From: a virus
DNA: 52,724 bases
Virus record (IMG/VR): IMGVR_UViG_3300022885_000020
Span: 1 to 52,724 of that record
Reading direction: 5' to 3' (one strand)
Of this stretch, positions 31,727 through 38,047 are shown piece after piece; the stretch's first letter is position 1, and each line of letters opens with the position of its first letter. The position numbers were made by a program, and so were the translations under genes. The notes under the pieces are model-generated. The model was not told the origin of the DNA. It did not search any database and saw only the letters and a program-made list of their open reading frames with translations.

Positions 31727-31732
31727 AAAAAA

Positions 31733-32917
31733 TTGAAAAAAGAATTCGCACCACTGTGTAACTACACGCACTACAGCTTACAACTAGGATTCTCAAAACC
31801 CAAGGCCTTAGTTAAGAAATGCAAAGACAATGGATATACCGCATGTGGTATTTCTGATTACAAGAGTATCTCGGGCACTGTCCGATTCTTTCAAGAGTGT
31901 AAGAAAGCTGGTATAAAGCCAATCATTGGGTGTTCTTTTGATGGGTTTAGTCTGTTTTCTAAAAACAAAGATGGCTGGTTTGACCTTATCGCAATTGTGT
32001 CAGCTATTCAGCACCAAGATGAAATGACTGTCATCAAAGAGTACTGCAAACGTGGTAACTTGATCTATGTTGGACGTAAGCAACAGACGCCACTGTGCCC
32101 AGGTGGCGATAATTACTTGAAGGGCGGGAAGATTAAGAATTACTTCTACACGGACAAGTCAGAGGTAGATATTCATAGAATTTCTTTATGCTCTGGGTTG
32201 AAGGTGCCCCTTCCCGACATGATGAAGTATATTGGTAAGGGTAAAGTTCAAGACGAACTAAAACCCTATATCAAGTTCTTCACAGAAGATAGCTTTGGCG
32301 TACCTAATAAGGATCACGCAGTTGTTTGTGAGGATATTTGCAGTATTGTAGACTCTTGTACAGAGTATGATATTCTTGAGAAGCCAATGTTGCCAACCTT
32401 CCCCACTCCAAATGGAGAGTCCGAGGAAGAGTATCTAAAGCAGCTATGCCGACAAGGCTGGAATGAATTACTTGGGAAGACGGGCAAAGTAGAAAAAGAA
32501 GAAGCCAAGCAAAGATACCTAGACCAATTCAACGAAGAGTTTGGAGTTATTAAGGGGGCGAAGCTGTTTGGTTATTTCTTGATTGTATGGGACATCATTA
32601 ACTTCATCAAAAGCAAGGGCTGGATCAGCGGACCAGGAAGAGGGTGCTTTTTGCCAGACACGAGGGTGAGAATGTCTAACGGCTTATTGAAACCAATCTC
32701 TATAATAAAGAAAGGAGAAAGCGTTGTAGACGCTTTTGGTGGTTCGCAAATTGTTGCAGATACACTTTCTTATCTAGTGGATGAAGAAATAATTGAAATG
32801 ACCATGGAAAACGGCAAAATTATTCGGTGTACAGAAGATCACAAGTTCTTAACGAGCAATAGAGGCTGGGTTACAGCAAAAGACTTGACAGAATTTGACG
32901 AAATCACAGAAATATAG
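31733..32917 (+). CDS. dnaE: DNA polymerase III alpha, piece 1 (PHP to GPGRG) fused to an N-intein
   Basis: A TTG start at 31733 follows GGAG. The 394 residues are 304 of N-extein and 90 of N-intein. The extein begins with a PHP domain, but its first metal motif is degenerate (CNYTHYS where HxH-type pairs are usual), and ends at KSKGWISGPGRG, a known polymerase motif. The sequence then runs into CFLPDTRV, and the frame stops at a TAG. Without the missing half this is not a polymerase; it should be ligated by trans-splicing to the piece at 33159. Confidence 0.85.
   Translation: MKKEFAPLCNYTHYSLQLGFSKPKALVKKCKDNGYTACGISDYKSISGTVRFFQECKKAGIKPIIGCSFDGFSLFSKNKDGWFDLIAIVSAIQHQDEMTVIKEYCKRGNLIYVGRKQQTPLCPGGDNYLKGGKIKNYFYTDKSEVDIHRISLCSGLKVPLPDMMKYIGKGKVQDELKPYIKFFTEDSFGVPNKDHAVVCEDICSIVDSCTEYDILEKPMLPTFPTPNGESEEEYLKQLCRQGWNELLGKTGKVEKEEAKQRYLDQFNEEFGVIKGAKLFGYFLIVWDIINFIKSKGWISGPGRGCFLPDTRVRMSNGLLKPISIIKKGESVVDAFGGSQIVADTLSYLVDEEIIEMTMENGKIIRCTEDHKFLTSNRGWVTAKDLTEFDEITEI
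32645..32914 (+). mobile_element. N-terminal half of a split DnaE intein
   Basis: 90 residues, starting with Cys in CFLPDTRVRMSNGLLKPIS (block A) and containing block B in RCTEDHKFLTSN, followed by GWVTAKDLTEFDEI. A TAG stop ends the frame. Insertion lies between GPGRG and SAAG of the polymerase. Size and motif order match N-halves of DnaE-type split inteins. Confidence 0.88.
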
Positions 32918-32980
32918 TCTAGGTCGGGGTTCTATTATAACAATCCAATTGAATATGAAGACGAAAATGGTGTCTTTAGG

Positions 32981-33187
32981 ATGTATTTTCCAGACTTTAT
33001 TATAAATGAGAAAACAATCGTAGAAGTTAAAGGGCTAGGGCTTTACTACAAAAAAAAACTACGATCATCACTTTTCTCTTCTGGAGAAGATTATTTAGTA
33101 TTATTTAGTGATGATGAGATATTAAAGACAAATTACCTCAAAGCTAGAAAGTGGCACCATGCAAATAAAAAAGAAAAGAAAAATTAA
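32981..33187 (+). CDS. PD-(D/E)XK nuclease frame between the two intein halves
   Basis: Counting from the first Met at 32981, this is a 68-residue frame, but the same frame is open right after the TAG at 32915-32917 and the extra upstream residues (FYYNNPIEYEDENG) look like part of the domain. The core is YFPDFIINEKTIVEVKGLGL, a PD-(x)n-ExK nuclease motif, followed by DYLVLFSDDEIL. It therefore looks like an intein endonuclease domain cut off from the N-intein by a stop codon and from the C-intein by a frameshift. Whether it starts at 32981, is made by amber readthrough, or is dead cannot be told. Confidence 0.5.
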   Translation: MYFPDFIINEKTIVEVKGLGLYYKKKLRSSLFSSGEDYLVLFSDDEILKTNYLKARKWHHANKKEKKN

Positions 33188-33263
33188 ATACTCTGGACTT
33201 GTTAACGATCTAACCGTCGAGAACTCCCACACTTACAACGTAGAAGGGTTAGCTGTGCATAAC
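33159..33263 (+). mobile_element. C-terminal half of a split DnaE intein
   Basis: 35 residues, with block F LVNDLTVENSHTYNVEGLAV and the canonical ending HN before +1 Ser (SAAG). The length and start Met are as expected for a free C-intein of the DnaE class. Together with the N-half at 32645 all known splicing residues (Cys1, TxxH, HN, Ser+1) are present. Confidence 0.88.
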
Positions 33264-34004
33264 TCTGCTGCTGGTTGTTTGATCTCCTATCTTATTAGAA
33301 TTACAAAGATCGACCCTATTGAGTTTAACTTATTATTCTCTAGGTTCTACAATGCTGGTCGTAATACAGAAGACCACGTCTCGTTGCCAGATATCGATAT
33401 TGATGTTCCAGGAGATAAGCGTGATGAAGTGATTGCCTATCTCAAATACAGATATGGTCCAGAAAACGTTAGCCAGATGATTACCTATGGGCGACTTCAA
33501 GGTAAAAGCTCCCTAAAAGAAGTTCTACGTATGAACAAAGCTTGTGGTTTCAATGAAATGAACGCCATGACTAAGCCAATCCCTGACGAGGCTGCTATTT
33601 CTGACCAACTTGAATTGATGGATGAAGAAGATCGTTCTATCATCAGGTGGACCCTAATCAATGACCCAGAAAGCTTGCGTCAGTGGTGCCACTTGGATGA
33701 ACAGGGAAACCTAAGGGGCGACTACGCTCCATACTTCGATCAGGCTATTAGACTTGAGGGCACATTCAAGAGTCAAGGTAAACACGCCGCTGGTGTGGTT
33801 ATCTCTAGGGAGCCTCTTCACAAGGTTTGCCCCATGTTGCCAGAAAAGAATGGCGAAATGATTGCAGGACTAGAAATGAACGACCTAGAAGCACTGGGTC
33901 ACGTTAAATTTGATATCTTGGGTCTCATGTTGCTTGATAAGCTTATGGAAATCCAAGAACTAATTGGAGAAAAAAAAGATGAATGCAAAGAAACAGGCCC
34001 TTGA
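33159..34004 (+). CDS. dnaE: DNA polymerase III alpha, piece 2 (C-intein plus palm)
   Basis: ATG 33159 opens 281 residues: 35 of C-intein and 246 of C-extein. The extein begins SAAGCLISYLIRITKIDP, matching the GRG|SAAG polymerase motif, and carries LPDIDIDVPGDKRDEVI (two catalytic aspartates, E. coli D401/D403 equivalents) and KFDILGL (third, D555 equivalent). So the whole palm active site is in this middle piece. It ends at LIGEKKDECKETGP, in the region between palm and fingers, with no intein. It overlaps the nuclease frame by 29 bases in another frame. Confidence 0.85.
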   Translation: MQIKKKRKIKYSGLVNDLTVENSHTYNVEGLAVHNSAAGCLISYLIRITKIDPIEFNLLFSRFYNAGRNTEDHVSLPDIDIDVPGDKRDEVIAYLKYRYGPENVSQMITYGRLQGKSSLKEVLRMNKACGFNEMNAMTKPIPDEAAISDQLELMDEEDRSIIRWTLINDPESLRQWCHLDEQGNLRGDYAPYFDQAIRLEGTFKSQGKHAAGVVISREPLHKVCPMLPEKNGEMIAGLEMNDLEALGHVKFDILGLMLLDKLMEIQELIGEKKDECKETGP

Positions 34005-34218
34005 GCTAATAAGAAAAAAAGACGAAGAGTTTGGGGAGGGGTGGTCAAACGACACAGAAGAGATCGCCAGACTTATGGTCGAGTTCCAAAACTCTACCTT
34101 GAAAGATATCAAACAAATCATGGAGAATGGCACACCCAACCGTAGATACTATAATGGCTGGGAAGAACGTGTTCTTGATCTGTGTAAAGAGACCGACCCA
34201 TATTTACAAACGAGGTAG
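33979..34218 (+). CDS. Hypothetical protein, 79 aa
   Basis: ATG 33979 lies inside the 3' end of polymerase piece 2 in another frame, after an eight-A run, with GGAG at 33966-33969. The product is charged and helical (MNAKKQALELIRKKDEEFGE, then a mixed core with VEFQNSTLKDIKQIMENG and RRYYNGWEERVLDL). I see no family. It is the first of several small genes between polymerase pieces 2 and 3. Confidence 0.5.
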   Translation: MNAKKQALELIRKKDEEFGEGWSNDTEEIARLMVEFQNSTLKDIKQIMENGTPNRRYYNGWEERVLDLCKETDPYLQTR

Positions 34219-34220
34219 CC

Positions 34221-34325
34221 ATGAAAATGTTAAAAGAAGAAATTGTAGCTGGAGTTTTTGTAGGAGGTTTTCTATCTAAATGGAAAGAAGACACTATTGA
34301 ACAAGCGTCAGAAGAATATGATTAG
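34221..34325 (+). CDS. Micro-ORF, 34 aa
   Basis: Starts at ATG 34221 two bases after the previous stop, with AGG upstream. It reads MKMLKEEIVAGVFVGGF then a charged tail. A short hydrophobic stretch in the middle could insert in a membrane. Expression is unproven; position and spacing favour a real small gene. Confidence 0.35.
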   Translation: MKMLKEEIVAGVFVGGFLSKWKEDTIEQASEEYD

Positions 34326-34410
34326 GACGAACAAGAGCGAGAGAGAAACTAAAACAATTCAGAGAAGAGAGCGAGGGCCTCTTCGATACACCCCTAAGAG
34401 AAAAGGATAA
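34318..34410 (+). CDS. Micro-ORF, 30 aa, basic
   Basis: Starts at ATG 34318, overlapping the previous stop region, and encodes a very basic peptide (MIRTNKSERETKTIQRRERG and onward). No RBS stands out. It ends nine bases before the exonuclease gene. Low confidence. Confidence 0.2.
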   Translation: MIRTNKSERETKTIQRRERGPLRYTPKRKG

Positions 34411-34418
34411 AAATAATT

Positions 34419-35114
34419 ATGGCAGATAGAGACTTCATCGTATTTGACTTTGAAACCGGTGGCAGAGATCCACATACGTGTCAACCAACGCAGCTTGCTG
34501 CAATCGCCCTACATGGACGAACTCTTGAAATGAAGAAAGTGGGGGGCGAGTTTAACAGTGAAATCTGGGCAGAAACAGATGACGACAAGGCTATTGCGGC
34601 GGGGCTGGCACCTCTTGAGGAAGAGGCTTTGAAGGTCACGGGAAAGACTAGAGAACAGATCGCCAAGGCACCTAAGCCAAAGGCTGTGTGGACTAAGTTC
34701 TTAGCCTTTGTGAATAAGCACAACTGGAAGGGTACAACCTGGTTCGCCCCTATTCCTGCTGGCTACAACATCATCAACTACGACATGCCAATCATTAACA
34801 GGATGGCAAAGTTGTATGGAGGCTGGGATGACAAAAAGGGCCAGAACAAGTTCTTTAATCCTATCAAGAAATACGACATGATGGACGACATGTTCTTATG
34901 GACAGAGAGCGACCCTACTATTAAGTCTATCAGCATGGACAACGTCAGAAAGCGAATGGGTATGGAAAGCGAGAACGCCCACGATGCTCTTCAAGACGTA
35001 AAAGATACGGCAAACATCATTATTAAATTCCTTAAAACTAGAAGGGCAATGTATAAAACACTCAGCCCTAAGATTGACAAGGCGTTTGCTAATGGTGGAC
35101 TATACATAGAATAG
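34419..35114 (+). CDS. DEDD 3'-5' exonuclease, DnaQ-like
   Basis: A 231-residue exonuclease with the DEDDh layout: FIVFDFETGG (Exo I, DxE), PAGYNIINYDMPIINRM (Exo II, Asp), and ENAHDALQDVKDT (Exo III, His and Asp). These match the epsilon/RNase T-type proofreading enzymes. It lies between pieces 2 and 3 of the polymerase whose own PHP motif is degenerate, so it is a good candidate for the proofreading activity. No clamp-binding motif was identified. Confidence 0.85.
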   Translation: MADRDFIVFDFETGGRDPHTCQPTQLAAIALHGRTLEMKKVGGEFNSEIWAETDDDKAIAAGLAPLEEEALKVTGKTREQIAKAPKPKAVWTKFLAFVNKHNWKGTTWFAPIPAGYNIINYDMPIINRMAKLYGGWDDKKGQNKFFNPIKKYDMMDDMFLWTESDPTIKSISMDNVRKRMGMESENAHDALQDVKDTANIIIKFLKTRRAMYKTLSPKIDKAFANGGLYIE

Positions 35115-35123
35115 GAGATTGGA

Positions 35124-35285
35124 ATGGACATAACTTGCCCAAGATGTGAATGTGAATTTGAGGACAAAACATGGAATGGTGGCCAGTGCCCAGATTGTAA
35201 CTTAGACTACTGGTGGGATGACGGCTATGTCCCAAATACGGACATTGATTACTACTTGATTGTGTGGGAAAAATATGACAGTTGA
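35124..35285 (+). CDS. Small zinc-ribbon protein, 53 aa
   Basis: ATG 35124 with AGGAG upstream. Two CPxC knuckles, CPRC (residues 5-8) and CPDC (22-25), form a zinc ribbon, followed by an aromatic/acidic tail (NLDYWWDDGY). It overlaps polymerase piece 3 by 11 bases in another frame. It might bind the polymerase or DNA; no family is recognised. Confidence 0.55.
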   Translation: MDITCPRCECEFEDKTWNGGQCPDCNLDYWWDDGYVPNTDIDYYLIVWEKYDS

Positions 35286-37257
35286 CATTGATAATATTCC
35301 GATGAATGATCCAGAAGTCTGGAAGCTTTTCGCGGAAGGTAGAACCAAGGGTATTTTTCAACTTGAAAGCAATCTTGGAAGATCGTGGTCCAAGAAAGTC
35401 AAGCCCGAAAATATGGAAGAGCTTGCGGCTCTGATCTCTATTCTTCGTCCTGGCTCTTTGAAAGCTATGTATCAGGGCAAGTCTATGTCCCAGCACTATG
35501 TAGACAGAAAGCACGGACTAGAACCCGTTGAGTATCTACATCCTTCTCTTGAGCCATTCTTAGCTCCAACCTACGGGGTTTTGATCTATCAAGAACAAGC
35601 TATGATTATAGCCAAAGAGCTTGCGGGTTTCTCTGAGTCAGAGGCCGATGTTCTTAGAAAGGCCATTGGTAAAAAGAAAGCAGACGTGATGGCAAAGGTC
35701 AAGGAAGACTTTATCATTGGTTGCGAGAAAGTCGGGACGGTTGAAGCCAAAGACGCAGAAGAAATCTTCGGGTGGATTGAGAAGTCTGCCCGATACAGTT
35801 TTAACAAGTCTATTACGAAGGATTCAGTAGTACAAACACCAGACGGTGAAAAGCAGCTATCAGAAATTAAAGCTGGAGATTTTGTACTATCTCCCTGTTT
35901 ATTGTCTGACCAATACGTAAAAGTCTTAGAGACTTATGACCACGGGTCACTAGAGGTCTATGAGTTAGAGCTAGAGTGTGGTAAAACTATAAAATGCACA
36001 ATGGAGCATAAATTCTTGTGCAAAGATGGTGTTATTAGACCTCTTTCTGATATTCTGTTATATTTTCACGAGATAGTTGTTCAAGATTGTGTAGACATGA
36101 AATCTAGTAAAATAGTTAGAATAAAAAGCTTGGGCACAATGCCCACTATGGACATTGAGGTTGATAGTGATAGCCATCTTTTTTATGCTAATAAAATAGC
36201 CACCAGTAATTCTCACGCAGTGGCTTATGGGCTAGATTCGTATTGGAGTGCTTATTTCAAGGCACACTATATCAAACAGTTCTTTGTAGCCTATTTTCGT
36301 TACGCAAAAGACAAACAGGACGCTCACCAAGAGGTTTATGAACTAGCGTCAGAAGCTAAGCTTTTTGATCTTCAATTGAAAACTCCTAGTATTGCTAATT
36401 TTAAGCGTCAATTCAATTGCGTTGGAGACATCATCTACTTTGGCATCAAGGACATTAAGTCTTTGACTGGCAAGAATGGAGACAAGGCTTTTATTGCTGT
36501 TGAAGATATGCTTGTGCATCTAAATAAAAAGATTGAGAACACCTCGTGGATGGAAATCTTGTTGTTCTTCTCTCCTAAGGTAAACTCTACAGTGTTCAAA
36601 ACTTTGGGGTCTATTGGGTTCTTCCTTGGAATCAAAGACAAAGTCACGAGAAACAAAGTTTTATATGACTATCAGATCTTTCGCATCTTGACTAAGGCCG
36701 AAACCGACTGGGTAATAGAAAACTACCCTAAGAGAAGATGGAAGGATTTGCAGTCTTGCTTTAGAGATCTAGCACCTACAAAAAAAGAGGGCGGCGGGAC
36801 CAGTAAAGAGTCCAGAAAGCAGATTATCTTGAACGAGATTAAGATGCTACAGAACCCACCCTACGACCTAGAAGACGATCCAGAGTGGATCATTGACCAG
36901 GAAGTGAAGTTCTTAGGTTGCCCTGTCTCTATGTCTAAGATTGAAACCACAGACATGTGCGGCAATACAACCTGTAAGGAACTAGCAGACGGGAAAAAGG
37001 GCAAGAAGCTAACAATCGCCGCAAACATTACCCGAGTGTTTAACACGAAGGTTAAGAAAGAAGGGGCAAGTAAGGGAAAAGAGATGTCCTTCCTGACCAT
37101 TGAGGACGAAACCTGCTCAATTGACAGCGTTGTGGTCTTTCCAGAGGCGAGAGAAGACAATAAGTACAGCTTATTTGAAGGAAACAACGTGATGATCTAC
37201 GGAAGTTCAGAGAAGGGCGACGGAAGTCTGATCGTTGAAAAAATTTCAGATATTTAG
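35275..37257 (+). CDS. dnaE: DNA polymerase III alpha, piece 3 (fingers to OB) with an internal intein
   Basis: ATG 35275 is used; GTG 35260 is an alternative. The 660-residue frame contains a 134-residue mini-intein, giving 526 residues of polymerase: fingers (KGIFQLESNLGRSW, ALISILRPGSL, APTYGVLIYQEQAM), the SFNK/SHAVAY motif split by the intein, a helix-hairpin-helix-type middle and a C-terminal OB-like fold (KLTIAANITRVFNTK, MSFLTIEDETCSIDSVVVF). It follows directly the natural break after piece 2, so the polymerase is separated at the palm-fingers boundary without an intein at that point. Confidence 0.85.
   Translation: MTVDIDNIPMNDPEVWKLFAEGRTKGIFQLESNLGRSWSKKVKPENMEELAALISILRPGSLKAMYQGKSMSQHYVDRKHGLEPVEYLHPSLEPFLAPTYGVLIYQEQAMIIAKELAGFSESEADVLRKAIGKKKADVMAKVKEDFIIGCEKVGTVEAKDAEEIFGWIEKSARYSFNKSITKDSVVQTPDGEKQLSEIKAGDFVLSPCLLSDQYVKVLETYDHGSLEVYELELECGKTIKCTMEHKFLCKDGVIRPLSDILLYFHEIVVQDCVDMKSSKIVRIKSLGTMPTMDIEVDSDSHLFYANKIATSNSHAVAYGLDSYWSAYFKAHYIKQFFVAYFRYAKDKQDAHQEVYELASEAKLFDLQLKTPSIANFKRQFNCVGDIIYFGIKDIKSLTGKNGDKAFIAVEDMLVHLNKKIENTSWMEILLFFSPKVNSTVFKTLGSIGFFLGIKDKVTRNKVLYDYQIFRILTKAETDWVIENYPKRRWKDLQSCFRDLAPTKKEGGGTSKESRKQIILNEIKMLQNPPYDLEDDPEWIIDQEVKFLGCPVSMSKIETTDMCGNTTCKELADGKKGKKLTIAANITRVFNTKVKKEGASKGKEMSFLTIEDETCSIDSVVVFPEAREDNKYSLFEGNNVMIYGSSEKGDGSLIVEKISDI
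35809..36210 (+). mobile_element. Mini-intein without endonuclease, Ser-initiated, in dnaE piece 3
   Basis: 134 residues: it begins with Ser in SITKDSVVQTPDGEKQLSEI (block A), has block B CTMEHKFLCK, and ends MDIEVDSDSHLFYANKIATS-N before +1 Ser (SHAVAY). Ser1 instead of Cys and Ser before the terminal Asn are acceptable variants. It lies three residues after the canonical cyanobacterial DnaE split-intein site (Y|CFNKSH). No endonuclease motif is present, so it is not self-mobile. Confidence 0.85.
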
Positions 37258-37258
37258 G

Positions 37259-37287
37259 TTGTCTTTTCCAAACCTTCTGACTATAAT
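37259..37287 (+). promoter_or_regulatory. Sigma70-like promoter for the HNH endonuclease
   Basis: TTGTCT (37259-37264), 17-base spacer, TATAAT (37282-37287), starting right after the stop of polymerase piece 3. RBS AGGGAG precedes ATG 37304. It is the second homing-type nuclease with a private promoter. Confidence 0.6.
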
Positions 37288-37303
37288 AGATAAGGGAGCA
37301 AAA

Positions 37304-38047
37304 ATGAAAACCTGTAGAAGATGCAAAGAATATCTTGATGAAAGTCGTTTTGGAAATAGCAAACGTCACAAAAGCGGCAAAAATAATACATGTAAAAGGT
37401 GCCTTAGGGATTTGTACTATACTCCAAGACCTAGAAAACCTGTGAGTACTTTGTGTGCTAAGTGCAAGACAAATAAAAAAGATCCTCAAGGTAATAGAAA
37501 ACGTCAACCTAGCTATTGTAAAGAGTGTAATAAAGCAATGGTGAAAGAAAGTTATCCTAAGTATGAAGAAAGGCGAAAAAGGAGTGCAAGAGAATACTAC
37601 CTCAAAAATCAAGAAAAGATACAAGAGTATTGTAGAAACAACACAGAAGCAAGGAGGGAGCGAAATAGAACCTGGAGAAAGAACAATCCAGAAAAATGCT
37701 TAGCACAGAGTAGGAAAAGCAATGCCGACCCAATACAAAGAATGAACAGGAATATGAGGAATAGTATAACAAGAGGACTAAGGGGCCAAAAGAAGAAGTT
37801 AAAAACGTTTGACTACATAGGGCTTAAAACGGAAGAGTTTTGGGACTATTTAGAATCTAAATTCCAAGATGGTATGACTAGGGAAAATTATGGAGAATGG
37901 CATGTAGATCATATAAGGCCATTAAGCAGCTTTGATTTTGCTTCTAATGGCATGGAAGATCAACTAAAAATAGCATGGCATTACACAAACCTACAACCCC
38001 TATGGGCTATTGATAACTTCAAAAAAGGAAATAAAATAGAACAATGA
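37304..38047 (+). CDS. HNH homing endonuclease with zinc fingers
   Basis: ATG 37304 is used (247 aa); a longer frame from 37235 overlaps the promoter. The N-terminus has several Cys pairs (CRRCKEYLDE, CKRC, CAKC, CKEC) that form zinc fingers, a basic helical linker, and a C-terminal HNH core: EWHVDHIRPLSSFDF (the HNH His/Asp) then NLQPLWAIDNFKKGNK (Asn and His-like region). This is a classic free-standing phage homing endonuclease. It lies next to the split dnaE gene and an intein-bearing glycosyltransferase. Confidence 0.8.
   Translation: MKTCRRCKEYLDESRFGNSKRHKSGKNNTCKRCLRDLYYTPRPRKPVSTLCAKCKTNKKDPQGNRKRQPSYCKECNKAMVKESYPKYEERRKRSAREYYLKNQEKIQEYCRNNTEARRERNRTWRKNNPEKCLAQSRKSNADPIQRMNRNMRNSITRGLRGQKKKLKTFDYIGLKTEEFWDYLESKFQDGMTRENYGEWHVDHIRPLSSFDFASNGMEDQLKIAWHYTNLQPLWAIDNFKKGNKIEQ

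Noticed and set aside
33150-33190. dnaX-like A AAA AAG slippery site to fuse nuclease frame with C-intein
   Set aside because: The needed shift is +1 (or -2), while such sites produce -1, and the codon phase does not match.
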